A DNA stretch of 64,000 nucleotides from an uncultured Faecalibacterium sp. GTDB lineage: Bacteria > Bacillota > Clostridia > Oscillospirales > Ruminococcaceae. Of the stretch, positions 32,800 to 40,999 are shown in pieces. Under the pieces are notes generated by a model. That model saw only the letters and a program-made list of their open reading frames with translations, was not told where the DNA came from and searched no databases. The translations under genes were made by a program, and so were the position numbers. The stretch is taken from assembly GCA_934524985.1 (NCBI GenBank), contig CAKSYT010000009.1:1-64000 (forward strand). The letters are read 5' to 3'. Position 1 is the first letter of the stretch. Every line of letters starts with the position of its first letter.

Positions 32800-34050
32800 T
32801 CAGCAGCCGAACAGCTGGGCGATGGCAGTCTCGTTCAGCTTGGAGCCGATGACCACCAGCTTGCCGCCCACGTCTGCGCTGCGGCTGCGCACTTCCCACT
32901 CGCCGGGCACATAGTCGAACTCCAGCCAGCCGTCTGCACCGCCGTCCACGATGCCCTTGCTGCGCAGGATCATGCCGTAATTGCCGGTATCCAGCTCGGT
33001 GAGGGCGTGCTCCACCTCGGCCTTGGTGAACTTGCGGGCCGTCTCCACGCCCCAGCTGGTGAACACTTCATCGGCGTGGTGGTCGTGATGATGATGACCG
33101 CAGCAGCAATGACCGTCATGGTCGTGATGATGCTCGTGCTCCTCGTGGTCATGCTCGTCATGGTCATGGTGATGATGCTCATGCTCGTGCTCGTCATCAT
33201 CCTCGTCATGGTCATGATCGTGGTGGTGACCGCAGCAGCAATGGTCATCGTGATCATGCTCGTCGTGGTCGTGGTGATGATGCTCGTGCTCATCCTCGTC
33301 GTCGTCATCATCGTGGTCATGATGATGACCGCAGCTGCACACACCGTTCTCATGGTCGTGATGATGGTGATGCTCGTGCTCTTCTTCCTCGTCCTCGTGA
33401 GCGTGCTCCTCGTTTGCCTTGGCAGCCATGGCGATCAGTTCGGCCTTGAAGTCGTCCTTGGTGGACATGGCCTTCAGGATCTGCTCACCGGTCAGGTGGT
33501 CCCATGCGGTGGTCACGATGGTGGCGGTGGGGTTCTTTTCGCGCAGCATTGCCACGGCAGCGGCGATCTTTTCCTCGCTGGCGGTCTGGGTGCGGCTGAG
33601 CAGGATGCAGCTTGCGTGGCTGATCTGGTCATCGTAGAACTCGCCGAAGTTCTTCATATACATCTTCACCTTGTTCACGTCAGCCACGGTGACAAAGCTG
33701 TTCAGCTGCACGTCCAGATGCTCGGCCACGCCCTCCACGGCGCGGGTCACATCGCTCAGCTTGCCCACGCCCGAGGGCTCGATGACGATGCGGTCGGGGT
33801 GGTACTGCTCCACCACCTGCTGCAGAGCGGTGCGGAAATCGCCCACCAGAGAGCAGCAGATGCAGCCGGCGTTCAGCTCGTTGATCTGAATGCCGCTTTC
33901 CTTCAGGAAACCGCCGTCAATGCCGATCTCGCCGAACTCGTTCTCGATCAGCACCACCTGCTGGCCTGCAAAGGCCTCGGTGATCAGCTTTTTGATCAGG
34001 GTGGTTTTGCCGGCGCCAAGGAAGCCGGAGAAGATATCAATTTTAGTCAT
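32800..34050 (-). CDS. COG0523 zinc-chaperone-type GTPase with a giant His/Asp/Glu tract
   Basis: A 416-residue G3E GTPase. Walker A is FSGFLGAGKTTLIKKLI; the signature metal motif CxCC is present as NAGCICCSL; VIEPSG follows. Between the GTPase domain and the C-terminal CobW_C domain (about 335-416) lies a tract of roughly 115 residues (about 215-328) made almost wholly of His, Asp and Glu, with repeated Cys-bearing blocks (GVCSCGHHHDHD, HCCCGHHHDHDHD, HCCCGHHHHDHH). It should store or deliver zinc or a similar metal in the cytoplasm, like the ZagA/ZNG1 relatives. The start is preceded by AAAGAGG and by a region of TTGCGM repeats that may be an operator. Confidence 0.92.
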   Translation of the reverse strand: MTKIDIFSGFLGAGKTTLIKKLITEAFAGQQVVLIENEFGEIGIDGGFLKESGIQINELNAGCICCSLVGDFRTALQQVVEQYHPDRIVIEPSGVGKLSDVTRAVEGVAEHLDVQLNSFVTVADVNKVKMYMKNFGEFYDDQISHASCILLSRTQTASEEKIAAAVAMLREKNPTATIVTTAWDHLTGEQILKAMSTKDDFKAELIAMAAKANEEHAHEDEEEEHEHHHHHDHENGVCSCGHHHDHDDDDDEDEHEHHHHDHDEHDHDDHCCCGHHHDHDHDEDDDEHEHEHHHHDHDEHDHEEHEHHHDHDGHCCCGHHHHDHHADEVFTSWGVETARKFTKAEVEHALTELDTGNYGMILRSKGIVDGGADGWLEFDYVPGEWEVRSRSADVGGKLVVIGSKLNETAIAQLFGC

Positions 34051-34074
34051 GTTCCAAATGCCTCTTTCTTTTTA

Positions 34075-34147
34075 TCGCAATATTCGCAATTGTTAGCGCA
34101 AAGGGCCGCAGAGTGCTGACCCATAAAAATACTACACCTCTATTATA
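34075..34147 (-). promoter_or_regulatory. promoter region of the zinc-type GTPase genes with three direct repeats
   Basis: On the minus strand an extended -10 (TGTTATAAT, with TATAAT at 34147-34142) is followed downstream by TTGCGC, TTGCGA and TTGCGA (34101-34096, 34089-34084, 34080-34075) just before the coding region. The -35 is weak. Repeats between promoter and start codon suggest an operator, possibly for a metal-responsive regulator; they do not match a Zur box that I know. Confidence 0.5.
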
Positions 34148-34231
34148 ACAAGGCTGTCAATGGAAAAACGGCCTTTTTCAAGAAAAAATTGTAACTTTTT
34201 TTGCAAATTGGTTGCGTTTTGGGGCGGGGAC

Positions 34232-34414
34232 GAACTCCCTCAGTCAAAACCTGACGGTTTTGCCAGCTCCATCTGGGAGGGAGCCAACCCTCTCAGGCTC
34301 ACTGCGTTCGCCAGCTCCCCCGAAGGGGGAGCTTTTTGCCCTCTTCCGATAAGTAGAGCAAAACCTCCCCCTTTCGGGGGAGGTGGCATCGCGCAGCGAT
34401 GACGGAGAGGGTTC
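34232..34414. repeat. MITE-like repeats, two adjacent copies
   Basis: A short diverged copy (GAACTCCCTCAGTC... to GGAGGGAG, 34232-34284) is followed at once by a full copy beginning CAACCCTCTCAGGCTCACTG and ending GACGGAGAGGGTTC. The full copy contains AGCTCCCCC/GGGGGAGCT and ACCTCCCCC/GGGGGAGGT hairpins. Apart from these and the promoter region, the 469-base gap between the GTPase and aminopeptidase genes holds nothing recognisable. Confidence 0.8.
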
Positions 34415-34519
34415 GTCCACCCCCGCATTGCATTCTTCCCCGCAGAATGATACAATAGCAGCAGCAAACCATCGCCGCCGGACGTTTTTCCGGCAAATGA
34501 CAGAAAGAGGGCTTTTGTT

Positions 34520-36319
34520 ATGAGTATGAACACGGTTCCCGAGCGTCTGGCCGCGCTGCGTGCCGCTATGCAGGCAAACGGCGTGGACGTCTATCTGATC
34601 CCGGTGGGCGACCCGCATTCCAGCGAGTATCTGCCCGACCACTACACCTCCCTGACCTACTTCTCCGGCTTCCACGGCGAAAACTCCAACTTTGTGGTCA
34701 CCATGACCGAGAGCGCCGTCTGGGCAGACGGCCGGTATTTTGTGCAGGCAGAAAAGGAGATCGCCGGCACCGAGATCCAGCTGATGCGCATGGGCGAGCC
34801 GGGCGTGCCCACCGCCGAGGAATACTGCGGCAAGGTGCTGCCCGAGGGCGGCACGCTGGGTCTGTGCGGCCTGACCGCCAACTGTGCGCTGGTCAACAAC
34901 CTGAAAAAGGAGCTGGAGCCCAAGCACGGCAGCATCAAGACCCTGTTCTTGGAGGACGAGCTGTGGGTGGAGGGCCGCCCTGCCCGCCCGGCTACCCCGG
35001 CATGGATCCTGCCCAAGGAGTATGCAGGCTTCTCCCCGGCAGAAAAGCTGGAGCAGCTGCGCGGCAAGCTGAAGGAGCAGGGCTGCACCGCCCAGCTGGT
35101 GGGCAAGCTGGATAATCTGGCTTGGCTTTTGAACCTGCGCGCCATGGATATCGAGTGCACCCCCTACGCCATGGCCTACTGCTATGTTACCCCGAGCCGC
35201 GCCGTGCTGTTCATCAATCAGGCGCGGGTCACCCCGGAGGCCAAGGCAGAGCTGGAAGCCAACGGCGTGACGCTGGCCGACTACGACAGCATTCTGGACG
35301 TGATGGCCGCCGAGACCGAGCCGCAGACCGTGCTGGCTGAGAGCGCTACCGTGAACTACGCCGTGTATCAGGTGCTGGAAAACAACCCCGCCCTGACCGT
35401 GAAGGACGCCGCCGACCCGTTGCTTGCCATGAAGGGCGTGAAGAACGAGGTGGAGCTGGCACACCTGCGCGAGTCCCATCTGCGGGACGCCGTGGCCATG
35501 GTGCGGTTCCAGATCGAGCTGGAGAACCGTCTGGCTTCCGGCGAAGAGCTGACCGAGCTGACCGTGGACGAGATCCTGCACAAGTACCGCAGCGCGGATG
35601 ACAAGTTCCTTGTGGAGAGCTTTGGCACCATTGCAGCCTACGGCGGCAACGCAGCCATGATGCACTACCATGCCACCCCGGAGGATCACGCCGTCTTGCA
35701 GCGCAAGGGCTTTTTGCTGGTGGACAGCGGCGCTACCTACATGGACGGCACCACTGACATCACCCGCACCTACCCGCTGGGCGAGCTGACCGAGGACGAG
35801 CGGCTGTTCTATACCTGGACGCTCCAGTGCCACATCGACATTGCCAAGGCCGTCTGGCTGGACTACTGCGACTGCCACATGCTGGACACCATCGCCCGCG
35901 AGCCGCTGTGGCGTCACCTCATCAACTACCGCTGCGGCACCGGCCACAGCGTCAGCTTTGTGGGCAACGTCCATGAGGGTCCCCACGCTTTGAACGGCCG
36001 CAACACCACCCTGATGCGCCCGGGCATGATCGTCACCGACGAGCCCGGCGTGTACGAGGCCGGAGAGGTGGGCATCCGCATCGAGAACGAGATCGAGTGC
36101 TATCACAAGGCCGACAACCAGTACGGCACCTTCCTTGCCTTCCGTCCCATCACCTTTGTGCCCATTGCCACCTCTCCCATCGTGCCCGGCGTGCTGGACA
36201 AGGAGCAGATCGCTTGGTTGAACGACTACCACCGCAAGGTGTTCGAGCAGCTGGCACCCCGTCTGACCGAGGACGAGCGTGCATGGCTGGCTGAGAAGTG
36301 CGCCGCCATCGGCTGCTGA
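34520..36319 (+). CDS. Xaa-Pro aminopeptidase (M24B, APP1 type)
   Basis: A 599-residue protein with the three-domain layout of eukaryote-like aminopeptidase P: two creatinase-N domains (about 1-130 and 155-310; ERLAALRAAMQANGVDVYLIPVGDPHSSEYLPDHY opens the first) and the M24 pita-bread catalytic domain. The metal ligands are visible: Asp in LLVDSGATYMDGTTDITRTY (two Asp), His in YRCGTGHSVSFVGNVHEGP, and Glu in VTDEPGVYEAGEVGIRIENEIEC. It removes N-terminal residues that precede proline, in the cytoplasm. An AGAGGG site precedes the ATG. It stands alone with its own terminator. Confidence 0.95.
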   Translation: MSMNTVPERLAALRAAMQANGVDVYLIPVGDPHSSEYLPDHYTSLTYFSGFHGENSNFVVTMTESAVWADGRYFVQAEKEIAGTEIQLMRMGEPGVPTAEEYCGKVLPEGGTLGLCGLTANCALVNNLKKELEPKHGSIKTLFLEDELWVEGRPARPATPAWILPKEYAGFSPAEKLEQLRGKLKEQGCTAQLVGKLDNLAWLLNLRAMDIECTPYAMAYCYVTPSRAVLFINQARVTPEAKAELEANGVTLADYDSILDVMAAETEPQTVLAESATVNYAVYQVLENNPALTVKDAADPLLAMKGVKNEVELAHLRESHLRDAVAMVRFQIELENRLASGEELTELTVDEILHKYRSADDKFLVESFGTIAAYGGNAAMMHYHATPEDHAVLQRKGFLLVDSGATYMDGTTDITRTYPLGELTEDERLFYTWTLQCHIDIAKAVWLDYCDCHMLDTIAREPLWRHLINYRCGTGHSVSFVGNVHEGPHALNGRNTTLMRPGMIVTDEPGVYEAGEVGIRIENEIECYHKADNQYGTFLAFRPITFVPIATSPIVPGVLDKEQIAWLNDYHRKVFEQLAPRLTEDERAWLAEKCAAIGC

Positions 36320-36366
36320 AAACAGCTGCCGCTTGTGCGTTAAAGCGTACACTGCTATAAAAATCC

Positions 36367-36412
36367 AAACGGTCTGGATCCTGTATGGCACAGGGTTCAG
36401 ACCGTTTTTTGT
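36367..36412 (+). terminator. terminator of the aminopeptidase gene
   Basis: AAACGGTCTG ... CAGACCGTTT, with an inner GATCCTGT/ACAGGGTT extension and a TTTTTTG tail. Confidence 0.9.
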
Positions 36413-36440
36413 AAAATAAATCTTTATGGCAAAACGTTCC

Positions 36441-36469
36441 TTGACATTATCGGTTTTATCCGATAAAAT
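36441..36469 (+). promoter_or_regulatory. toxin-antitoxin promoter with an embedded palindromic operator
   Basis: TTGACA (36441-36446) and TAAAAT (36464-36469) with a 17-base spacer. The spacer is itself a palindrome, TTATCGG-TTTTAT-CCGATAA (36447-36466), which overlaps the -10. It is the expected binding site for the HigA-type antitoxin and would block RNA polymerase directly. Confidence 0.88.
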
Positions 36470-36502
36470 ATAGATAGAAAGATTCGGTGTGAGGATGTAA
36501 AA

Positions 36503-36862
36503 ATGCAGGAATACGATGTTGACTTCTTCATAAGGGAGAATGGCGATTGCCCGGTAAAAGAGTTTTTGCTCTCCCTTGACAAAAAGATGAGGGCAAAGCT
36601 TTTGGTGGAACTCGACCTGCTGGAAGAAAACGGTCCCCAGCTCAGAGAGCCCTATTCAAAGCATCTTGAGGACGGGATCTTTGAGCTCCGGGCAAAGCAG
36701 AGGTCGGACATCACGCGCGTGCTGTACTTCTTCTTTGTAGGAAAGAAGATCGTCCTCACAAACGGATTCACAAAGAAAACCCAGAAAACACCCCGCGCTG
36801 AGATAGCAACCGCGAAAAAATACCGTGCGGAATACATAGAGCGAAAGGAGAACCTCTCATGA
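36503..36862 (+). CDS. higB: HigB-like toxin (RelE/ParE superfamily, Gp49-like)
   Basis: A 119-residue protein with the Gp49/HigB layout: FFIRENGDCPVKEFLLSL, a helical hairpin (KLLVELDLLEENGPQLREPYSKHL), then the beta-sheet core DGIFELRAKQRSDITRVLYFFFVGKKIVLTNGFTKKTQKTP. Toxins of this group cut mRNA at the ribosome. Toxin-first gene order and the four-base overlap with the antitoxin gene are typical of higBA. The gene is more A+T-rich than its neighbours, suggesting acquisition. The operator-containing promoter lies just upstream. Confidence 0.92.
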   Translation: MQEYDVDFFIRENGDCPVKEFLLSLDKKMRAKLLVELDLLEENGPQLREPYSKHLEDGIFELRAKQRSDITRVLYFFFVGKKIVLTNGFTKKTQKTPRAEIATAKKYRAEYIERKENLS

Positions 36863-37149
36863 GTGACTTTAGAAAATTCCTTGATGAACAGCTTGAGGAC
36901 CCGGAGCTCAAGGCTGAATGGGATGCTTTGCAGCCGGAACGCGCACTGGTCCAAGCCATGATCGATGCGCGCAAGCGCACCGGCATGACGCAGCAGCAGC
37001 TGGCAGAGAAAACCGGCATCTCGCAATCCGATATCAGCAAATTTGAAACCGGAGGCGGCAATCCTTCCATCAAGACCTTGCAGCGTCTGGCAGCAGGCAT
37101 GGGAATGATCCTTCAGGTCGAATTTAAGCCTGTCACAAGCACCCACTAA
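36859..37149 (+). CDS. higA: HigA-like antitoxin, XRE-type HTH
   Basis: A 96-residue protein. The N-terminal half (FRKFLDEQLEDPELKAEWDALQPERAL) is the extension that wraps the toxin in this family; the HTH_3 domain follows (GMTQQQLAEKTGISQSDISKFETGGGNPSIKTLQRLA, about residues 42-80). It starts within the toxin stop (ATGA overlap) and has GAAAGGAG upstream. It should neutralise the toxin and repress the pair through the TTATCGG/CCGATAA palindrome. Confidence 0.93.
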   Translation: MSDFRKFLDEQLEDPELKAEWDALQPERALVQAMIDARKRTGMTQQQLAEKTGISQSDISKFETGGGNPSIKTLQRLAAGMGMILQVEFKPVTSTH

Positions 37150-37229
37150 GCCGCAGGCATGTTCCGTTTTGACAGGCATTATTTTTGAAAATCGCGGTAG
37201 ATCGTCTACCCTGCAAAGGAAACCGAACC

Positions 37230-37949
37230 ATGATCTTTCACATTGCGATATGCAGCCCGGACGGGACGCTGCGCAGCAGGCTGGAGCACCAGTGCATGGA
37301 GTTTTTCGCCCGGCGGGAGGACGCCTGCATCGTGGAGCAGCTGCAAAGCCCGGAGGCGCTTTTGCAGCAGGATGCCGCCGGGCTGCGGTACGAGCTGTAC
37401 CTCATTGAGCTTGCGGCGGTAGCCCGGCCCGACGGGCTTACGGCGGCGGCAGAGCTGCGCCGCCGGGGACGCCGCAGCCCGCTGGCCTTTGTGGCACGCA
37501 CCCCGGCACACGCATACAGCGCCTACCGGGTGGACGCCATGCAGTATTTGCTGCAGCCGGTGCACCAGCCGGAGATCTCTGCCCTGCTCAAGCGGGCGGT
37601 GGAGCCGGAATACGGCCCCACCCTTACCGTGACCACCGCAGACGGCGTACGGGCGCTGACCTATGCAGAAATCGAATATCTGGAATGCACCCACCATATC
37701 GTGCACTTTCACCTGACCACCGGGGAGGATGTGGCCTCCCTCTCGCTGCGAGTGCCCTTTTCCGCCGTGGCGCAGCCGCTATTGGCAGACGGCCGCTTTG
37801 TGCAGCCGCACCGCTCCTATGTGGTCAATTTGGAAGCGGTACAGCTGCTGTCCCCCGGCGAGGTACGGATGCGCAGCGGGGCACGCATCCCCATCCCCCG
37901 CGGGCGGGAAGCCGCCGTCCGGGAGGCTTTCTGTGCCCGGGTAGGGTAA
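37230..37949 (+). CDS. LytTR-family regulator with a degenerate receiver domain
   Basis: A 239-residue protein. The N-terminal 120 residues have response-regulator organisation, but the phospho-accepting Asp is Glu60 (YELYLIEL) and the conserved Lys near the end of the domain is Gln109 (YLLQPV); the acidic pair near the N-terminus is also weak. The C-terminal LytTR DNA-binding domain (about 135-235: VRALTYAEIEYLECTHHIVHFHL, FVQPHRSYVVNLEAVQLL) is intact. It is likely phosphorylation-independent, with Glu perhaps mimicking the active state. No histidine kinase gene is adjacent. The ATG at 37230 has AAAGGAA upstream. Terminator shared with the convergent glycosyltransferase gene. Confidence 0.87.
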   Translation: MIFHIAICSPDGTLRSRLEHQCMEFFARREDACIVEQLQSPEALLQQDAAGLRYELYLIELAAVARPDGLTAAAELRRRGRRSPLAFVARTPAHAYSAYRVDAMQYLLQPVHQPEISALLKRAVEPEYGPTLTVTTADGVRALTYAEIEYLECTHHIVHFHLTTGEDVASLSLRVPFSAVAQPLLADGRFVQPHRSYVVNLEAVQLLSPGEVRMRSGARIPIPRGREAAVREAFCARVG

Positions 37950-37960
37950 AATAAAAATGA

Positions 37961-38003
37961 AGAAGCCGCTGCACGCAAATTGCTGTGCAGCGGCTTCTGT
38001 TTT
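37961..38003. terminator. bidirectional terminator
   Basis: AGAAGCCGCTGCAC / GTGCAGCGGCTTCT with a GCAAATTGCT loop and T-rich flanks, between the convergent LytTR and glycosyltransferase genes. Confidence 0.92.
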
Positions 38004-38016
38004 ACGGAAAAATCGA

Positions 38017-38940
38017 TCACTTGGACTGGGTTTTGCGCTTCAGCAGGGTCTGGACAGGGCCTGCGGGCATGAAACGCTCCGACTGGGCAATGAGGGTGTG
38101 GTACAGCCGCAGCTGATTGCCCCGGGCGATCCCCAGCTCGGTCAGCATCTGCTTGTAATGGGGGAACATCTGTAAGCGGCTGTTCACGATCTTACCAAGA
38201 TCCACATTGGTGTGCAGCAGGCTTTGGGGATTCTGGATGTAGTAATAGCCCGGGTCGGCAAGGGCGGTATACGCCTTTGCCAGCCGGAAATACCGCACGT
38301 TGAACAGCTGATCCTCGTTGTAGATCTCGCGGGTGAACCAGAGCCCCGCGTTCATCAAAAGGCTGCGGCGGTACAGCTTGTTGCACACGATATTGAAATA
38401 GAAGGAGGAGGGCTTTTTCATGTACTCCTGCATAAACTCCTTCTGGCCGTAGTTCCCGGCGGGCAGAAAGCTGTAAACGTTCACCTCCGGCTCGGCGGTG
38501 TCGGTCTGCACGCCCAGCTGTGCCAGCAGCTTTTCGGTGCGCTGACCGCTTTTGCTGGAAGCCAGCGGGATCACCATCCAATAGGGTGCAATGACCAGAT
38601 CGGCATAGTTCTTCTCGGCGGCTTCCACCATGCGGGCGGTAAAGGTGGGTTCAATATAATCATCACTGTCCACGAACTGCAAATACTTGCCGTGGGCTGC
38701 GCGCATTCCGGCGTTGCGGGTGAGAGAAAGCCCCTCGTTCTCCTTGCTGATGACCACCACGCGGGGGTCTTTTGCCCGGAACTGCTCACAGATGGCAAGA
38801 CTGCCATCCGGGGAGCCATCGTTCACCACAATGATCTCAAGGTTCTGGTAACTCTGGCCGCAGATGCTTTCCAGACAGCGGGCAAGGGTCTTTTCCACGT
38901 TGTAAACGGGCACGATCACGCTGACGAGCGGGGTGTTCAT
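38017..38940 (-). CDS. family 2 glycosyltransferase
   Basis: A 307-residue GT-A enzyme. The N-terminal VSVIVPVYNVEKTLARCLESICGQSYQNLEIIVVNDGSPDGS binds the nucleotide sugar; the DxD-type metal motif is in YLQFVDSDDYIEP. It lacks membrane helices and should transfer sugars to a surface polymer or lipid carrier. It is clearly paralogous to the adjacent upstream gene (same opening, same QFVDSDD, same late YYIQNPQSLLHT-type phrase), indicating tandem duplication. AGGAGGAAG precedes the ATG. Second gene of the pair. Confidence 0.94.
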   Translation of the reverse strand: MNTPLVSVIVPVYNVEKTLARCLESICGQSYQNLEIIVVNDGSPDGSLAICEQFRAKDPRVVVISKENEGLSLTRNAGMRAAHGKYLQFVDSDDYIEPTFTARMVEAAEKNYADLVIAPYWMVIPLASSKSGQRTEKLLAQLGVQTDTAEPEVNVYSFLPAGNYGQKEFMQEYMKKPSSFYFNIVCNKLYRRSLLMNAGLWFTREIYNEDQLFNVRYFRLAKAYTALADPGYYYIQNPQSLLHTNVDLGKIVNSRLQMFPHYKQMLTELGIARGNQLRLYHTLIAQSERFMPAGPVQTLLKRKTQSK

Positions 38941-38960
38941 GGGCTTCCTCCTTTACAGGC

Positions 38961-40001
38961 TTACTCCGTTCCGAGCTTCTGCTTGTTCTTTGCGGCCTTC
39001 CGTCTGCTGCGCTCGGCGGCAAGCTCCGCTTCCTCATCGCTGCCGGCAAAAAAGGCATACCAGTACTCCGCCGCATCGCTCAGCGCCTTCTGGATGCCGA
39101 TGGCAGGGCTGACACTTTCCGCCAGCCCCAGCAGCGAGGCGTGCAGCTGGGTCTGCACCTCCTCGTAAAGGCCAAGTTTCGTGTAGAGATCCTTATAGTA
39201 GTCTATCATTTGCAGACGGTTCTGCATGATGGTAGAAAGGTTGATCTGGGTGTGGCAGATGCTCTGGGGGTTCTGGACATAGTAATAGCCCGGCTCTTCC
39301 AGCGAGACCACCCGCTCCACAAATTCCAAATACAGGATATTGAACTGCTGATCCTCAGCGTGGACCAATTCGTTGGTGAACTCCAGCCCGTGGGCGTTCA
39401 GCACATCCCGGCGGTAGAGTTTGTTCCACACCACATTATAGAAAAAGGTCACGGGCTTTTCCATCAGGTGCAGCGCATAGCTTTTCTGGTCGTAGACCCC
39501 GGCGGGCAGAAAACCGTACTCCCGGTACTCCACCTCCGGCTTTTTCCGGCGCAACTTCTTTTTGGCGATGTCCTCCGGGTTGCTTGCCTTGGCCTTTTCC
39601 CGCTGCTGTTCCTTCTGGGTATCTCGGGGGATCTCCATCCAGTAGGGCGAGATGACCAGCGTGGCATCGTGCTGCTCGGCGGCCGTCACCATACGCTGGG
39701 TGAAATCCGGGGCAAGGTGGTCATCACTGTCCACGAACTGCAAATATTTACCCTGTGCCAGCCGCATTCCCACATTGCGGGTGATGGAAAGGCCCTCGTT
39801 TTCCTTGTCCACCACCGTCACACGGGGGTCTTTTGCACAAAACTGATTGCAGATGGTAAGGCTGTCATCCGTAGAGCCATCGTTCAGCACGATGATCTCC
39901 AATTCCTGATAGGTCTGGCCGCAAATACTTTCCAGACAACGAGCAACACTATTCTGCGCGTTGTACACAGGCACAATAACGCTGACGAGCGGGTTTGTCA
40001 T
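38961..40001 (-). CDS. family 2 glycosyltransferase
   Basis: A 346-residue GT-A enzyme that opens with VSVIVPVYNAQNSVARCLESICGQTYQELEIIVLNDGS and carries the metal motif YLQFVDSDDHLAP. It is longer than its paralogue by a Lys/Arg-rich insertion (residues about 135-165: KEQQREKAKASNPEDIAKKKLRRKKP) and a basic C-terminal tail ending RRKAAKNKQKLGTE. The two genes are 20 bases apart. No polymer-export genes lie nearby, so the acceptor cannot be guessed. GGAGACC precedes the ATG. Confidence 0.93.
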   Translation of the reverse strand: MTNPLVSVIVPVYNAQNSVARCLESICGQTYQELEIIVLNDGSTDDSLTICNQFCAKDPRVTVVDKENEGLSITRNVGMRLAQGKYLQFVDSDDHLAPDFTQRMVTAAEQHDATLVISPYWMEIPRDTQKEQQREKAKASNPEDIAKKKLRRKKPEVEYREYGFLPAGVYDQKSYALHLMEKPVTFFYNVVWNKLYRRDVLNAHGLEFTNELVHAEDQQFNILYLEFVERVVSLEEPGYYYVQNPQSICHTQINLSTIMQNRLQMIDYYKDLYTKLGLYEEVQTQLHASLLGLAESVSPAIGIQKALSDAAEYWYAFFAGSDEEAELAAERSRRKAAKNKQKLGTE

Positions 40002-40156
40002 GACAGGGGTCTCCTTTTGACGATAAGGTTTGGTTTTTTCGCTTCACCAAAGCACGTCTTTGTAAAAAAGACGTAATTATTTATAATATCATACTCCTGT
40101 GGCACGCAAAATGCAAGAGGATGGGCGTTTTATCCATAGAGATCAATTTTCCGATT

Positions 40157-40287
40157 AAAGGCTTCCCCCGGTCGGGGGAAGCTGTCACCGCAGGTGACTG
40201 ATGAGGGCGCAGGCAAGCAGCTGCTTACGGGGAATTACCCCTCATCCGGCGCTACGCGCCACCTTCCCCCCAAGGGGTGAAGGCTTT
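40157..40287. repeat. inverted-repeat element related to the MITE-like family
   Basis: AAAGGCTTCCCCC/GGGGGAAGCT, then GTCACCGCAGGTGAC and TGATGAGGG; then, mirrored, CCCCTCATCCGGCGC, GCGCCACCTTCCCCCC and AAGGCTTTT. The architecture (outer hairpin, short palindrome, GAGGG boundary) is that of the MITE-like family, but the sequence is a different subgroup. The rest of the 347-base gap (40002-40348) holds an A/T-rich upstream region of the glycosyltransferase gene and nothing else I can identify. Confidence 0.7.
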
Positions 40288-40348
40288 TGCCCCGGGTCAG
40301 ACTGCAAAATTGATTTCCGTACATTTTATCCATCCGGGAGCGGGCAGT

Positions 40349-40999
40349 TTATACTTGCGCCCAGTCCAGCGCAGTCCAGTCCGGCAGGAACTGATCGCAG
40401 ATGCGGCGCAGGGCGGGGGCATCGGCGGCGCTGGTGGTGTCCTGAATGCCCACCAGATAAAAACCGGCATCGTGGGCGGTCTGGGCAGCGTAAAGGGCGT
40501 CCTCACACACGGCGCACACGGCGGGGTCTGCGCCGCCAAGGCGGTGCAGCGCCTCCATAAAGGGCGCAGAGCTGCTTTTGCTCATCGCGCCCCGTGCTTC
40601 GATGTAAAAATCAAAGTATTCATCAATGCCAAGGCGTGTCAGCACGGTGCGGCACTGGCTGCTCCATGTGTTGGAGCACACGCACATCCGCGCACCCTCG
40701 GCCCGCAGCCGGGCAAGGGTGTCCCGTACGCCGGGCTTCAGCTCCACCTTCTCGTACAGGGCGGCGATCACCTCCCGCATCACGTCCAGATAGCCGTCCC
40801 TGTCCAGCGGCAGCGCATATTCCCGGATAAGGTACTGTGCGCCGTCCTCCATGCCCATGGTCAGCAGGGTCTCGTGCAGGTCTGCCTTCGGGGTTCGGCC
40901 AAAGCGCGCCAGCAGCGCCTTCGGAGCGCCCTCCCACACCACCACCATGCTGTCGGTCAGGGTGCCGTCCATATCAAAGATCCATTGTTTGCAGTGCAT
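40349..40999 (-). CDS. HAD-superfamily phosphatase (phosphoglycolate-phosphatase-like)
   Basis: A 216-residue HAD enzyme. Motif I is FDMDGTLTDS, motif II is the Ser/Thr in CVCSNTWS, motif III Lys is in AMSKSSSAPF, and motif IV is VCEDALYAAQTAHDAGF. The alpha-helical cap between motifs I and II (residues about 17-85) is the small type used by beta-phosphoglucomutases and phosphoglycolate phosphatases. Hydrolysis of a small phosphorylated metabolite is expected; the substrate is open. AGGAGGAACG precedes the ATG. Divergent from the patatin gene. Confidence 0.9.
   Translation of the reverse strand: MHCKQWIFDMDGTLTDSMVVVWEGAPKALLARFGRTPKADLHETLLTMGMEDGAQYLIREYALPLDRDGYLDVMREVIAALYEKVELKPGVRDTLARLRAEGARMCVCSNTWSSQCRTVLTRLGIDEYFDFYIEARGAMSKSSSAPFMEALHRLGGADPAVCAVCEDALYAAQTAHDAGFYLVGIQDTTSAADAPALRRICDQFLPDWTALDWAQV

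Noticed and set aside
33065..33405. Repetitive CAT/GAT/CAC sequence considered as a tandem repeat or CRISPR-like array
   Set aside because: It is codon repetition inside the metal-binding tract of a COG0523 protein, with no unit of constant length or spacers.
33007..34119. Open frame of 370 codons on the plus strand, rich in Val, Met and Leu
   Set aside because: It is the complement of the His/Asp/Glu tract (CAC/GAC become GTG/GTC). The sense gene has clear GTPase motifs.
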